Shown: positions 15,931-25,225 of the stretch, piece after piece | Layout: every line of letters starts with the position of its first letter | Numbering within the stretch: the stretch's first letter is position 1 | Assembly (NCBI GenBank): GCA_016190755.1 | Contig: JACPPY010000026.1 | Coordinates: forward strand, 1 to 48,005 | Length of the DNA stretch: 48,005 bases | Origin: Chloroflexota bacterium | Lineage (GTDB): Bacteria > Chloroflexota > Dehalococcoidia > JACPPY01 | Direction: 5' to 3' | Translations under genes and position numbers: made by a program | The notes under the pieces: generated by a model | The model's database searches: none | What the model was told of the DNA's origin: nothing | The model's input: only the letters and a program-made list of their open reading frames with translations

Positions 15931-17166
15931 CTACGCAGCACTGGATACGAGTTGTGATACCACTGTGCCTGATGGTACGGCCCTGGTCGTGAAGTCCTCC
16001 GGACCTACGAAGGGCAGGACTTTGCAGTTGCGATCTATGGCCGTGAAGGGAGGTACGGTAACATTTCGGCCTACTACCGTGATGCTCCTGTCGCTCGGTA
16101 GGTGGTCGGCGCTGAACCCGATGTAGCACGACTTGCCGACGCTTACCTCTTCATCCAATATGCAGTGGTCAACTACGCTGTGCCTGCCGACCACCGAGTT
16201 GGCCATGATGATCGAGTTTTTCACCACAGCCAGGCTTTCTACCCGCACTCCCGGGGAAAGGATGGAGTTCTCTACTAACCCTTCAATGACGCATCCGGGA
16301 CTTATCAAGCTGTTCTTGACTACTGCCTGTAGTGCCAGATGGGGTTCAGCAAACCCGGACTCGTCGATTGTGGTCAGCGGCCAGCTTCCGTTGAGATGCA
16401 GGGAGGACTGTTCCCGCGTCAGTTCCATGTTGGCCGCATAGTAGGACTCAACGGTACCGATGTCCTGCCAGTACCCGTTGAACCTGTACGCGAAAACCCT
16501 GCAGGCATTGAGCATGGCAGGCATTATCGAATGTCCAAAATCGTGTGCCGAATGGGAACGGGAAGCATCCTCGACGAGCGCGCGCAAGATCATATTGGTG
16601 TTGAAGATGTATATGCCCATGGACGCTAGATTGCCCATCGGCATGTGTGGCTTCTCAATGAAGCCGGTTACTCGCCCTGCATGATCTGTGGTCACTATTC
16701 CGAAGCGGTGAGCGTCTGCTATCGGTACGGGGGATACGCCAACGGTTATATCGGCGTTCATCTGCTCATGGAAGGCCAACATCTTTCGGTAATCCATTCG
16801 GTACACATGGTCGCCGGCCAAGATGAGCAACGCCTCGGCGCACTTTCTACGCAGGTAATCTAGGTTCTGGTAAACGGCGTCTGCGGTCCCTTTGTATGAC
16901 CCCGCGCGAGGCTCTAGAATAGCAAGTTTGTTGCCGCTAGCCCTGACGAAGCAGGATCCCTGCAGATAATCGGAAACCTGGCGACGCTGGTAGTCCACCA
17001 GGACCGCTACATCTTCGATTCCGGAATGGATACAGTTGCTAAGGCTGAAATCTATGACCCGGTACCTACCGGCAAAAGGCAATGCTGGCTTGGCCTTACC
17101 CTTACACAATATGTCCATCCTTGTGCCTTTGCCGCCTGCCAGCACCATGGCCACCACTTGTCTCAT
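15931..17166 (-). CDS. glgC: Glucose-1-phosphate adenylyltransferase
   Basis: 411 residues. The N-terminal nucleotidyltransferase has AGGKGTRMD, AKPALPFAGRYRVIDFSLSNC and YKGTADAVYQNL. The C-terminal left-handed beta helix is seen as repeated hexapeptides (SLISPGCVIEGLVENSILSPG and onward). It makes ADP-glucose for glycogen synthesis. The second conserved stretch reads MDILCKGKAKPA instead of the common LxPLTxxRAKPA, a modest divergence. Start at 17166 with GGAGG eleven bases upstream. No glgA or glgB is adjacent. The 315-bp leader carries the shared 14-mer/TATCAT element. Confidence 0.93.
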   Translation of the reverse strand: MRQVVAMVLAGGKGTRMDILCKGKAKPALPFAGRYRVIDFSLSNCIHSGIEDVAVLVDYQRRQVSDYLQGSCFVRASGNKLAILEPRAGSYKGTADAVYQNLDYLRRKCAEALLILAGDHVYRMDYRKMLAFHEQMNADITVGVSPVPIADAHRFGIVTTDHAGRVTGFIEKPHMPMGNLASMGIYIFNTNMILRALVEDASRSHSAHDFGHSIMPAMLNACRVFAYRFNGYWQDIGTVESYYAANMELTREQSSLHLNGSWPLTTIDESGFAEPHLALQAVVKNSLISPGCVIEGLVENSILSPGVRVESLAVVKNSIIMANSVVGRHSVVDHCILDEEVSVGKSCYIGFSADHLPSDRSITVVGRNVTVPPFTAIDRNCKVLPFVGPEDFTTRAVPSGTVVSQLVSSAA

Positions 17167-17481
17167 GAACGATTGCCTCCTTGTCTCCCTGGGACCTAGA
17201 ACCACCATAAGTTTTCGTACCGTTTGCAGGCGCCATGGACCGCGTGCAAGCTCAATACCAGGACTTGTTCACTGTACCTATCTGGTTCAGGGCCTGTCAG
17301 GTTGGTAACCGATATTCGAGTTGTACCTGCTGCAAGTTATTTTCACGGCGTAAGTACAGTGAACTAACTGCTACAAGCACTGTTCATGATACAAGCCCGC
17401 CAGTGGAGAAGTCCTAAAATGAGGCAAAAAAAACTTGAATAGGCATTACATTTGGCGTAATACTCAGATGTGAGGCGTGCC
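17167..17481. other. Long leader region of glgC
   Basis: No gene is supported in 315 bp between trpS and glgC. On the minus strand it holds a run of eight T (17426-17433) downstream of trpS, the 14-mer element with TATCAT (17386-17419), and then about 210 nt of leader before the glgC start. A plus-strand AGGACTT also lies near 17269. The T run is not directly preceded by a good hairpin, so a trpS terminator is uncertain. Confidence 0.5.
17386..17419 (-). promoter_or_regulatory. Candidate regulated promoter of glgC (shared element, copy A)
   Basis: Minus strand: TTTTAGGACTTCTC (17406-17419), exactly 14 nt, then TATCAT (17386-17391). The same 14-mer, the same 14-nt distance and the same TATCAT occur upstream of the CBS gene (26476-26509). 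If TATCAT is a -10 box, the conserved 14-mer covers the -35 position, as expected for an activator site or an alternative sigma factor. Confidence 0.5.
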
Positions 17482-18492
17482 TTACTGGTCAGCCAGGGAG
17501 GGAAGCCTGGTCGCCTCTTTGATCATGGCCAGGGTTTGTCTGGCCTCCACTCTGGCGGCCTTGGTCCCGTCCGACAGTACGCGGTCCACGATGCCTGGAT
17601 GGGCGGCGAATCTCTTCCTGGATTCCCTTATCGGCCCTAACACCTGGTTGAGGACCAGGGCTAGGCGCTTTTTCACTTCAACGTCCGGGATCTGTCCTGC
17701 GAGATACGCATTCTTCATTGTTTCCACCTCGGCCTTGTCCGGGTTGAACACATCGTGGTACATGAATACCGGGTTGCCATCAACGTGCCCGGGAGTGGTT
17801 GCGTGGACGCGGGCGGAATCGGTGTACATGCGAAACACCTTGTGGGTGACGGTCTCGGCATCGTCGGAAAGATAGATGGCGTTGCCAAGGCTCTTGCTCA
17901 TCTTGGCTTGTCCGTCTGTGCCGGGCAATGAGGGCACGTCTCCCGGGATCATATCGGGGACCGGCAGGGACGCACCGTAGAGGCGATTGAAGCGCCGTAT
18001 CAGCTCGCGCGTGACTTCGAGGTGTGGCGCCTGGTCTTCGCCTACGGGGACGAAGTCTGCTCTCACCATTACTATGTCGGCAGCCTGGAGCACTGGATAA
18101 GACAAAAGGCCCAGCGATGGCTTTGTGATGTGGCGGTCGCGCATAACATCCTTCAGTGTCGGTATGCGCTGGAGGCGGTTCACGGTGGCAAGCATGCTGA
18201 AAAGGACGAATATCTCGGCTACTTCGGGTATCAACGATTGAACATATATGGTGCTCTTGTCAGGGTCTATGCCTACGCTGAGGTAGTCCAGGACTACTTC
18301 GCGAACATTCCGCTTCAGGTCTTCTGTGTGCTGGTACTCCGTTGTCAAGGCGTGAAGGTCCGCCACGACAAAAAACCATTTGTACTGGTCTTGTAGTCTG
18401 ACCCGGTTACGCAGCGTTCCAACGAGGTGTCCCAGGTGGAGTTTTCCCGAGGGCCGGTCTCCACTAAGGACTCTCTTGTCAGACCATGGCAT
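17482..18492 (-). CDS. trpS: Tryptophanyl-tRNA synthetase
   Basis: 336 residues. The class I signature is [18 protein letters not shown] near the N-terminus, and [17 protein letters not shown] is the KMSKS loop. The Rossmann segments [13 protein letters not shown] and [23 protein letters not shown] are typical TrpRS. It charges tRNA-Trp. I start at the ATG at 18492, just before the conserved core; AGGA lies about eleven bases upstream. It overlaps the UDG gene by 14 bp and so closes a long operon. Confidence 0.95.
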   Translation of the reverse strand: MPWSDKRVLSGDRPSGKLHLGHLVGTLRNRVRLQDQYKWFFVVADLHALTTEYQHTEDLKRNVREVVLDYLSVGIDPDKSTIYVQSLIPEVAEIFVLFSMLATVNRLQRIPTLKDVMRDRHITKPSLGLLSYPVLQAADIVMVRADFVPVGEDQAPHLEVTRELIRRFNRLYGASLPVPDMIPGDVPSLPGTDGQAKMSKSLGNAIYLSDDAETVTHKVFRMYTDSARVHATTPGHVDGNPVFMYHDVFNPDKAEVETMKNAYLAGQIPDVEVKKRLALVLNQVLGPIRESRKRFAAHPGIVDRVLSDGTKAARVEARQTLAMIKEATRLPSLADQ

Positions 18493-19144
18493 TAGTCTGA
18501 ATTTCCTGTTGCGCAACCTGGTCGAAGCGGGCTTTAAGTTTGAGCAGGTCGAGCAGCATCAACCGCACTATACTGTCTCCTGCCTCGCCTGCTCGCAATG
18601 GGTACGCAGGGTGAAACGTTGCCATAGCCTCAGTGGACAGTGGGCCAGGATACCACGCACCGTGGTCCCTAGTCATGTTATAGTCCTTGCCGATGATGGC
18701 CCGAGCCGCCAGATTGCCGAGACACAAGATGAGCCGAGGGTGGATGATACGTATTTCCTCAATGAGCCACCGTAGCCCCAGCCTCGCATCGATTGCTCGG
18801 GGAGTTGCTGTCTGTGTTCTGAGGCCCTTCTCTTCTGTGGGCCACCACTTGACCAGGTTCGTCACCCATAGTTCGCTGCGGTCAAGGGCCACTTGCGTGA
18901 GCAGCCGGTTCAGTAGCTTGCCTGCCGGCCCCACGAACGGCCTGCCTTGCGCTTCCTCTTCCTTTCCAGGCGCCTCACCCACGACCATCAGGAGCGCGTC
19001 GGATCGTCCTTCCCCGAGCACGGGTTTTTTGCCGGATGGTATTTCCTGTCGCACTTGCTGTGCCAATCTTGCCAGTGCCTGTGTCTTGGAGAAGTGTCCA
19101 GCGCCTCCCGAGGGGTCGGCCATATTGGTTTTTGCTTCCAGCAT
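18479..19144 (-). CDS. Family 4-like uracil-DNA glycosylase lacking the Fe-S cysteines
   Basis: 221 residues with a UDG superfamily fold: motif [23 protein letters not shown], the strand [15 protein letters not shown] and motif [10 protein letters not shown]. These are the uracil-binding and catalytic loops of family 4/5 enzymes, which excise uracil from DNA. Family 4 enzymes normally bind a [4Fe-4S] cluster with four Cys: two near the N-terminus, one in NxVKCRP and one downstream. Here the N-terminal pair is absent ([10 protein letters not shown]), VKC is VKW, and only one Cys exists in the whole protein. The start at 19144 is likely; TTG at 19150 and ATG at 19123 are alternatives. It abuts the phosphoribosyltransferase gene. 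Confidence 0.85.
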   Translation of the reverse strand: MLEAKTNMADPSGGAGHFSKTQALARLAQQVRQEIPSGKKPVLGEGRSDALLMVVGEAPGKEEEAQGRPFVGPAGKLLNRLLTQVALDRSELWVTNLVKWWPTEEKGLRTQTATPRAIDARLGLRWLIEEIRIIHPRLILCLGNLAARAIIGKDYNMTRDHGAWYPGPLSTEAMATFHPAYPLRAGEAGDSIVRLMLLDLLKLKARFDQVAQQEIQTNAMV

Positions 19145-19150
19145 GCTCAA

Positions 19151-19837
19151 TCATCGCTGCTTTCGCACGATGGACAGCATGGTGAGGACCTCTTTGGAGG
19201 ATGGCTTCTGCCGGACCTGGAAGAAATTGGCTATCGCAAACCAGGATGTTTTAGCTACGAAAGGGCATACGACCTCATCAGCGAAAGTCCTTATCATCTG
19301 GAAGGCCAACTCCGGGGCAATAGGCACGGCGACCACCACCCGTCCGGCGCGCCGGTTTCGGAGAGATTTGACGGCAGCCGCCATTGTATAGCCCGAGACA
19401 AGGCCGTCGTCCACCAGTATTGCTGTCCGCCCCACCAGCCTAAGGAAAGGGGCGTTCTGCCGGAAGAGGGCGACTCGTTTTTCTACCAATTCCTTTACAG
19501 TATCGGCTTGCTTCTGGATTTCCTTATCACTGAAGCCGAGTCGCTTGACCAATGGGCGGTTCAGCACCATTGAGCCATCGTCGCCTAACGCTCCGTACCC
19601 CGCTTCCTGGTTGAAGGGAATGGGTATTTTGTGCGCCACCAGGACGTCCATGGGAAGCCCGAGGTGGTGGGAGACGGCGAGCCCAACGGGAACACCGCCT
19701 CGCGGTATGGCGAATATGATAGCATCGCCTCCCGAGTAGCCCACAAGGCGTGCAGCGATTTGCTGTCCAGCTTCATACCGATCTCTGTATAGAGGTCTTT
19801 CCTCGAGCACCTGCAAAGGTGCCGTTTGCAGTACCAT
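19151..19837 (-). CDS. Type I phosphoribosyltransferase domain protein
   Basis: 228 residues. The PRPP-binding loop AILVDDGLVSGYTMAAAV (about 140-157) marks the type I PRTase fold, and the N-terminal AIPRGGVPVGLAVSHHLGLPMDVLVAHKIP is typical of the stress-linked branch often found near hsp20, rtcB or dienelactone hydrolase-like genes. The acceptor base is unknown. Met1 follows RtcB by 12 bp and the stop is 6 bp before the UDG start, so it lies inside one operon. Its role in this RNA repair context is not established. Confidence 0.85.
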   Translation of the reverse strand: MVLQTAPLQVLEERPLYRDRYEAGQQIAARLVGYSGGDAIIFAIPRGGVPVGLAVSHHLGLPMDVLVAHKIPIPFNQEAGYGALGDDGSMVLNRPLVKRLGFSDKEIQKQADTVKELVEKRVALFRQNAPFLRLVGRTAILVDDGLVSGYTMAAAVKSLRNRRAGRVVVAVPIAPELAFQMIRTFADEVVCPFVAKTSWFAIANFFQVRQKPSSKEVLTMLSIVRKQR

Positions 19838-19849
19838 TTGTTTTGCCTC

Positions 19850-21307
19850 CTATCCCTTTACTACGCCTATCGGTCTTGTCCTTGCTACGATCCTTGAGAT
19901 GCCGCTCTCGTCGGCTACCGCCACCACCTGAGTGACATCCTTGTAAGCCTCCGGCGCCTCCTCAGCCAGGTCGGATACACTTCCTGCTCGCACGGTTATA
20001 CCAGTTGCCTCCAGATGTCGCAGCACCTCTCTGCCTGTGAGAGCCTTCCTGGCGGAAGTGCGGCTCTTCATACGGCCAGCACCGTGGCAGGTGGACCCCC
20101 AGGTCTCTTCCATCGCCCTCCGGGTGCCGACCAGGACGTACGAGTATCGCCCCATATCCCCGGGGATAAATACCGGTTGTCCTATCTCCGAGTATTTTTG
20201 AGGGATGTCCCTATGTCCTGGAGGAAATGCCCTGGTGGCCCCTTTCCTGTGCACGCATAGCGTTCTCTTCTGGCCACTCACAGCGTGATTTTCAACCTTG
20301 GCGATGTTGTGCGAAACATCGTATATTAGCTCAAGCCCGGCATCCTCCTCGCACCTGCCCAGTACCCTGCAAAAGGCCTCTCTTACCCAATGGGTTATGC
20401 ACTGACGGTTGGCCCAGGCGAAGTTGGCGGCGCATCTCATCGCGGCCAGATAGTCCTGGCCCTCGGCAGAGGTTACCGGAGCGCAGGAAAGCTGACGGTC
20501 AGGCAGTTGAATACCGTACTTGACCACTGCCCTCAGCATCTCCCTTATATAATCGTCTGCAACCTGGTGCCCCATGCCGCGCGACCCACAGTGAATCAAG
20601 ACGACCACCTGCCCGTTTCGGTCTAGCCCCAGCACCTTGGCTGTCCCGACATCATATACCTCATCCACTATAGCGACCTCAAGGAAGTGGTTCCCAGAAC
20701 CGAGCGTGCCCAGCTGAGGCACACCGCGCTCTTTCGCCTTGTGGCTTACTTTTGATGGATCACATCCGGCCATCTGCCCGCGTTCTTCCGTATTATCCAG
20801 GTCTCGGGGTGTGCCGAATCCCTTTTCGACGGCCCAGCGTGAGCCCTTCACCAGCACATCATCGATCTCGCCGTTCCGCAGCCTTATCCTGCCCTGTGAT
20901 CCGGCTCCAGATGGTATCCCTTCATACAGCGCGTTTACCAGAGCGCGTACCTTAGGGGCAACTTCATCGTGGAGAATATTGGTGCGAAGTAGACGGACGC
21001 CGCAGTTGATGTCGAAACCTACTCCACCCGGTGACACCACTCCATTTTCTACGGTGGTGGCGGCGATGCCGCCTATCGGGAACCCGTAGCCCCAATGGAT
21101 ATCCGGCATGGCAAGGGAGTAATTCACGATTCCGGGCAGACAAGCCACGTTTGCCACCTGCTCCACTGCGCGTTCTTCGAGTATGTGCTCCAGCATTTGC
21201 CTGCTGGCGTAGATCAACCCTGGCACTCTCATGCCTGACATGTAGCTTACAGGCACGCGCCAGCGGAACTCATCTACCTTTTCCAAAATGTCCTGTGCTC
21301 TGATCAT
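19850..21307 (-). CDS. rtcB: RNA-splicing/repair ligase RtcB
   Basis: 485 residues, full length. The Mn and GTP site residues are present: Cys102 in FDINCGVR, His207 in GSGNHFLE, His239 in LIHCGSRGMGH, His333 in DVSHNIA and the guanylated His408 in STCHGAGR. RtcB joins 2',3'-cyclic phosphate or 3'-phosphate RNA ends to 5'-OH ends using GTP. The archease gene lies 18 bp upstream; archease is the known turnover cofactor of RtcB. AGGGACAGGC precedes the ATG. No intein or frameshift is seen. Confidence 0.96.
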   Translation of the reverse strand: MIRAQDILEKVDEFRWRVPVSYMSGMRVPGLIYASRQMLEHILEERAVEQVANVACLPGIVNYSLAMPDIHWGYGFPIGGIAATTVENGVVSPGGVGFDINCGVRLLRTNILHDEVAPKVRALVNALYEGIPSGAGSQGRIRLRNGEIDDVLVKGSRWAVEKGFGTPRDLDNTEERGQMAGCDPSKVSHKAKERGVPQLGTLGSGNHFLEVAIVDEVYDVGTAKVLGLDRNGQVVVLIHCGSRGMGHQVADDYIREMLRAVVKYGIQLPDRQLSCAPVTSAEGQDYLAAMRCAANFAWANRQCITHWVREAFCRVLGRCEEDAGLELIYDVSHNIAKVENHAVSGQKRTLCVHRKGATRAFPPGHRDIPQKYSEIGQPVFIPGDMGRYSYVLVGTRRAMEETWGSTCHGAGRMKSRTSARKALTGREVLRHLEATGITVRAGSVSDLAEEAPEAYKDVTQVVAVADESGISRIVARTRPIGVVKG

Positions 21308-21325
21308 GCCTGTCCCTTTCAGGGT

Positions 21326-21736
21326 CTAAACATCGAATATGACCCTGACCTGGTTGGTCTTTGGGTCGACCTTGAGCATATGGTATGTGGCCGCTTTGAT
21401 ACCAAGTTTCGAGCCGTGGCGTTCGCGGTCATACTTTTCGCCGTAACATGTTGCCACCAGGTTCAAGTCACTAAACTCTCGGACATCGAACCGCTTGAAG
21501 ACGAGCCTGTTTACCTCGAAGGTAAACAGGAGTTGGTTGAGCCACTCTACTAGCAACATCTCTACGTCGTCCGCCTTGACCGTTACCATCTGGGACTCGA
21601 CCTCTCTGATGGTGTCGACATCGACGATGATCGAAAACATACCGTAGGCCGCGTTGGCAAATGCCTCCGGCAAGGACTTGCCGTACGCGACCATTGCCAC
21701 GTCTGCTGTATGTTCCAGCAGCTCGAACCTCTTCAC
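21326..21736 (-). CDS. Archease, RtcB activator
   Basis: 136 residues from a GTG start at 21736. The family pattern is clear: FELLEHTADVAMVAYGKSLPEAFANAAYGMF at the N-terminus, VEMLLVEWLNQLLFTFE in the middle, and GIKAATYHMLKV near the end. The acidic metal ligands (EHTAD and the C-terminal Asp) are kept. Archease speeds guanylation and multiple turnover of RtcB. The open frame extends to 21826 into porAB, but the GTG places the EHTAD motif at residue 7, as in known archeases. 18 bp separate it from rtcB and 47 bp from porAB. Confidence 0.92.
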   Translation of the reverse strand: MKRFELLEHTADVAMVAYGKSLPEAFANAAYGMFSIIVDVDTIREVESQMVTVKADDVEMLLVEWLNQLLFTFEVNRLVFKRFDVREFSDLNLVATCYGEKYDRERHGSKLGIKAATYHMLKVDPKTNQVRVIFDV

Positions 21737-21783
21737 CTGATGCGATTCACGTGTTCCAGTCAAAACTATGTCTGCCCTATTAT

Positions 21784-24069
21784 CTAGAGCAAAGGGTGCT
21801 CGTGCATCGCTTTGAGACGCCGCCATCTTCGCTCGACCTCTTGCTCAAGCGCATGGAGTGTGTCGGAGTAATCAGGCTTGAGAAGATGCCTGGACTTGCC
21901 TGTCATGGCGAGCCATTCGGAAACGGGTATTCGCTTTCCCCTCGCCTCCGGATCATAGGTTATGGCTGTCTTGCCGTTCTCTATCTCGTATACAGGGAAG
22001 AGACAGCTGTCGACTGCTGCCTTCACGACCTTGGTCCCAATTCGTTCGTTATACCTCCAGTTCAAAGAGCAGACGCTCAAGGTCTGACCGTACACGAAGC
22101 CTCCGTGCCTCACATACCATTGTGCCTTGGCTGCCTTGCGGACGAGGTCGGTCGCCAGGCCTTCGACGCTGGTGAAGACGTAGGGGATATGTGTCGCAGC
22201 CATGATCTGTGGGGTATCTTTCTGCTGAAACGTCTTGCCCGATTGGAACCGGCCAGGATGGCTGGTTGATGTGGCATCGCCGAGGGGTGTGGCGTAAGAT
22301 AGTTGATGGCCCGTGTTCATATAGCCTTGATTATCATATTCGAGCACGATCATAGGGTGACCGCGGAGGGCCGTACCTATCAAAGGTCCCATCCCTATAT
22401 CCAGGCCGCCGTCGCCACTGACCATGATGAATGTTATTTCATCTCCAGGGAGTTCGCCGCGCCGCGCCCTTTCGCGGTACATCTCCACCAACCCGGATAG
22501 CGTTGCGGACCCGTTCTGGAAAAGGTTATGAATATAGGTGACCCTATGTGAACTGTATGGAAACGGCGTGGTCACTATCATTCCGCAACCGGTGTGAAAC
22601 AACAGTACTACGTGTCCCTCTATTCCTTTCAGGAACTGGCTCAGTGTAGGGAATATGCCGCAGCCGGGACATGCGCCATGTCCGGGCGCTATTCGGTCTG
22701 GGATAGCAGTAAGCTGACGGGGCCCCGCGCCGCTGACCTTCACCTTGCCTGCTTCTTCATCCCACTCGGCTTTCACCAAGCCCTGGCTGACATCCTCCTT
22801 CCTTAGTGGAGCCTGTACGCGCTCTGGCCTGACCTGCGAGTCACCGGCGGTCGCTCCAAGGTAATCGAAGGGGATTTCCACTCTTCCCAGTTCTGCGGCG
22901 GCCATAGCGGTCTTCAGCAGCTGTTCGGCGTCTTCAGTGTAGAAGTCCTTTCCGCCGAGACCGTAAACTCGAGACAGGCATAATGTCTGGTTTCTCGGGT
23001 CATCTTTCAAGGCGGCTTTGACCTCAAGAGCCATATTGCCGCCGTGAGCGCCGTAGGAATCAGCCCGGTCTGCAATTAGTACGGCCTTCACTCCGGACAG
23101 GCGCCTCCGGACGCCGGCGGCCGGGAATGGCCGTATAACGTTCGGGCTCAGCACGCCGACCTTGTGTCCTTCGGACCGCAGCTTGTCCACGGCATCCTTG
23201 GCGGCTTCGGCGGCAGAGTTGAGCAAAAACAGTGTAGCGTCTGCATCCTCTATTCTGTAACCCTCCACCAGGGGGTATGTCCGGCCGCTCAGTCGCCCAT
23301 ACTCAGCGAAAATGTCGGGAAGCAGGCGCTCAGCAGCATCCATGGCAAGTTTTAATTGGTACTTGTTGTTTATCAAGTCAGGGTCATTCATGTAGGCGCC
23401 GATAGTGACGGGCTGTGATGGGTCGAGGGACGTTATGGGCATGTGCGGCTGGCCCACGAAATCACGTACCACCTGGTCGTCCTCGAAGTACTGGACCCGC
23501 CGTTTCTGGTGGCTGGTGAAGAAGCCATCCGTAGCCACGATAACTGGAAGACGGACATCGGGATGCTCACCGATCCTGACTGCGATGATGTTCATGTCGT
23601 AGACGGCCTGGGGATTGCGGGCGAGAAGGATTATCCATCCAGCATTGAGGGCCATCATGATATCTGAGTGGTCGCCACGAATGTCCAATGGCCCGCTGAC
23701 AGACCGGGTAACCACGTTAAGCACCATTGGGAACCGCGTTCCAGACTGGACTGGAAGCTGTTCCATTGCATATAACAGGCCATTGGCACTAGTGGCGTTT
23801 AGTACTCGACCGCCTCCGGTTGAGGCCCCGAAACAGATTCCCGCCGCACCGTGCTCACCATCAGCCGGTATCAGCTTTGTTTGTATCTGGCCCTGAGAGT
23901 ACAGTTCGTCCAATTCCTCCGCTATTTCGGTGGACGGAGTGATCGGATAGTAGCCCATAATGTGGTAGTTGATCTGTTTTGCGGCAAGGACAGCCATCTC
24001 GTTGCCTTTCTTGAAGGCTGTCACCTGTGCCGGGGCCTTGACCCGGGTCTGTTCCTCATGCGCTAACAT
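21784..24069 (-). CDS. 2-oxoacid:ferredoxin oxidoreductase, fused alpha-beta subunits
   Basis: 761 residues. The alpha (PorA-like) part, about 15-400, has GYYPITPSTEIAEEL, ADGEHGAAGICFGAS and GPLDIRGDHSD. The beta (PorB-like) part, about 455-761, has CPGC (467-470), HTGCG (493-497) and a thiamine diphosphate motif SGDGGLDIGMGPL through EYDNQGYMNTG. Cys in the beta part would hold the [4Fe-4S] cluster near TPP. With PorGD it would convert pyruvate or another 2-oxoacid and CoA to acyl-CoA, CO2 and reduced ferredoxin, or run in reverse for CO2 fixation. Substrate preference is not visible. 67 bp separate it from porGD. Confidence 0.9.
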   Translation of the reverse strand: MLAHEEQTRVKAPAQVTAFKKGNEMAVLAAKQINYHIMGYYPITPSTEIAEELDELYSQGQIQTKLIPADGEHGAAGICFGASTGGGRVLNATSANGLLYAMEQLPVQSGTRFPMVLNVVTRSVSGPLDIRGDHSDIMMALNAGWIILLARNPQAVYDMNIIAVRIGEHPDVRLPVIVATDGFFTSHQKRRVQYFEDDQVVRDFVGQPHMPITSLDPSQPVTIGAYMNDPDLINNKYQLKLAMDAAERLLPDIFAEYGRLSGRTYPLVEGYRIEDADATLFLLNSAAEAAKDAVDKLRSEGHKVGVLSPNVIRPFPAAGVRRRLSGVKAVLIADRADSYGAHGGNMALEVKAALKDDPRNQTLCLSRVYGLGGKDFYTEDAEQLLKTAMAAAELGRVEIPFDYLGATAGDSQVRPERVQAPLRKEDVSQGLVKAEWDEEAGKVKVSGAGPRQLTAIPDRIAPGHGACPGCGIFPTLSQFLKGIEGHVVLLFHTGCGMIVTTPFPYSSHRVTYIHNLFQNGSATLSGLVEMYRERARRGELPGDEITFIMVSGDGGLDIGMGPLIGTALRGHPMIVLEYDNQGYMNTGHQLSYATPLGDATSTSHPGRFQSGKTFQQKDTPQIMAATHIPYVFTSVEGLATDLVRKAAKAQWYVRHGGFVYGQTLSVCSLNWRYNERIGTKVVKAAVDSCLFPVYEIENGKTAITYDPEARGKRIPVSEWLAMTGKSRHLLKPDYSDTLHALEQEVERRWRRLKAMHEHPLL

Positions 24070-24136
24070 AGTAAGCTTGGCCCTCTACGCATCGAGCTGC
24101 AACCACTGCCGGTTACCAAAACAGGGAACAATCGTG

Positions 24137-25225
24137 TCACCCTACCCTGCGCCACCAGGCGCCCTCCTCTTGAGGCCACTTCGCCGGTTCGTTATCACGT
24201 TCGAGGTCGACGAGCGCTTCGATTGGACCCCACAACTGTGGGTCCCCTGTGAATCGGAACTCGGGCCGCTCGCATTCCTCTGTTAGAGCCTCTACCGGGC
24301 AGATTTCAACACACTTGAGGCATCCCTTGCAGTACTGCAAATTGGGGCCTCGCAGCACCATGTTTGTGTGGCCACCCTTGTCGGTTACGCGGTCCCATAC
24401 AAACACGTAGTCGGGACAGGTCATAGCACATAGCCCGCAATCGATGCACCTGTCGCGATGGTACAGAGGGAATATCCCTTGCCTTGATGCACTCAGGTCT
24501 TTCAACACCGTGTTGCCGGGGTTGATAATGATCCCACCTATAGGCGCATTGGCATATCCCCAAGGAGGGACATAGCGAGTAGTGGGAATAGGTTCGAACC
24601 GCCCATCAAAGGGGAACTCCTTGATCTTCACTTCGTTGAAACCCCGATCAAAGGTCTTGAGGTTTGACTTCACCTTGTCGGGATGGTTCTTGCCGAAAGA
24701 GTTGGCAATTGCCTCCTTGACTGCGCTCGGATCCAGGAAACCAGAGGCCTTTACGATGGCACCGAGGATTGCAGTGTTGATGCGAGTATTCTCCTGGACA
24801 GCGATGTCCAGAGCATTCAGCACTGCCAGCGTACCGGATGGTAGTTTGGCCCGTTCACGTACATCGTCCACAGCGTCTGGTACATTGACCACCAGGATAC
24901 TGTCCGGATACAACCCGGACAAAGTACCAGCTACCTTCAATAAGCAATGGTGGAAGACGGCCAGCAAGTGAGGCCGGTCTACAGGGTTGCTGGTTCGCAG
25001 TTCTCTGTCCGGAGGGCCCAACCTTACGAAAGATTTCACCGGTGACCCCTTCTTCTCCGAACCATAAGATGAGAAGTGAGCGCCATTTAGTCCCTGGCCC
25101 AGTACTGCTGCCTGGGCCAACAATTGGCCGGCCAGGTTGGCGCCAAGTCCACCCACGGAATCGAAGCGCATCTCGTAGAAGCCGAGCTCGTTGGTCTTCG
25201 GCAGAGATGGCGGAGACATCACCAT
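24137..25225 (-). CDS. 2-oxoacid:ferredoxin oxidoreductase, fused gamma-delta subunits
   Basis: 362 residues. The gamma part (about 10-190) begins FDSVGGLGANLAGQLLAQA with SSYGSEKKGSPVKSFVR; the delta part ends with two [4Fe-4S] motifs, CIDCGLCAMTCP (about 260-271) and CKGCLKCVEICP (about 299-310). These pass electrons from the TPP site to ferredoxin. The start is taken at ATG 25225, with GGTGG about nine bases upstream; an in-frame TTG at 25273 would add an atypical leader. A TATAAT promoter with an overlapping palindrome lies upstream. It is the first gene of the por-archease-rtcB-PRT-UDG-trpS run. Confidence 0.9.
   Translation of the reverse strand: MVMSPPSLPKTNELGFYEMRFDSVGGLGANLAGQLLAQAAVLGQGLNGAHFSSYGSEKKGSPVKSFVRLGPPDRELRTSNPVDRPHLLAVFHHCLLKVAGTLSGLYPDSILVVNVPDAVDDVRERAKLPSGTLAVLNALDIAVQENTRINTAILGAIVKASGFLDPSAVKEAIANSFGKNHPDKVKSNLKTFDRGFNEVKIKEFPFDGRFEPIPTTRYVPPWGYANAPIGGIIINPGNTVLKDLSASRQGIFPLYHRDRCIDCGLCAMTCPDYVFVWDRVTDKGGHTNMVLRGPNLQYCKGCLKCVEICPVEALTEECERPEFRFTGDPQLWGPIEALVDLERDNEPAKWPQEEGAWWRRVG

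Noticed and set aside
17420-17462. Intrinsic terminator after trpS
   Set aside because: A T8 run exists, but the nearest stem (ATTAC/GTAAT) is only 5 bp and ends about 12 nt before it, so the structure does not fit.
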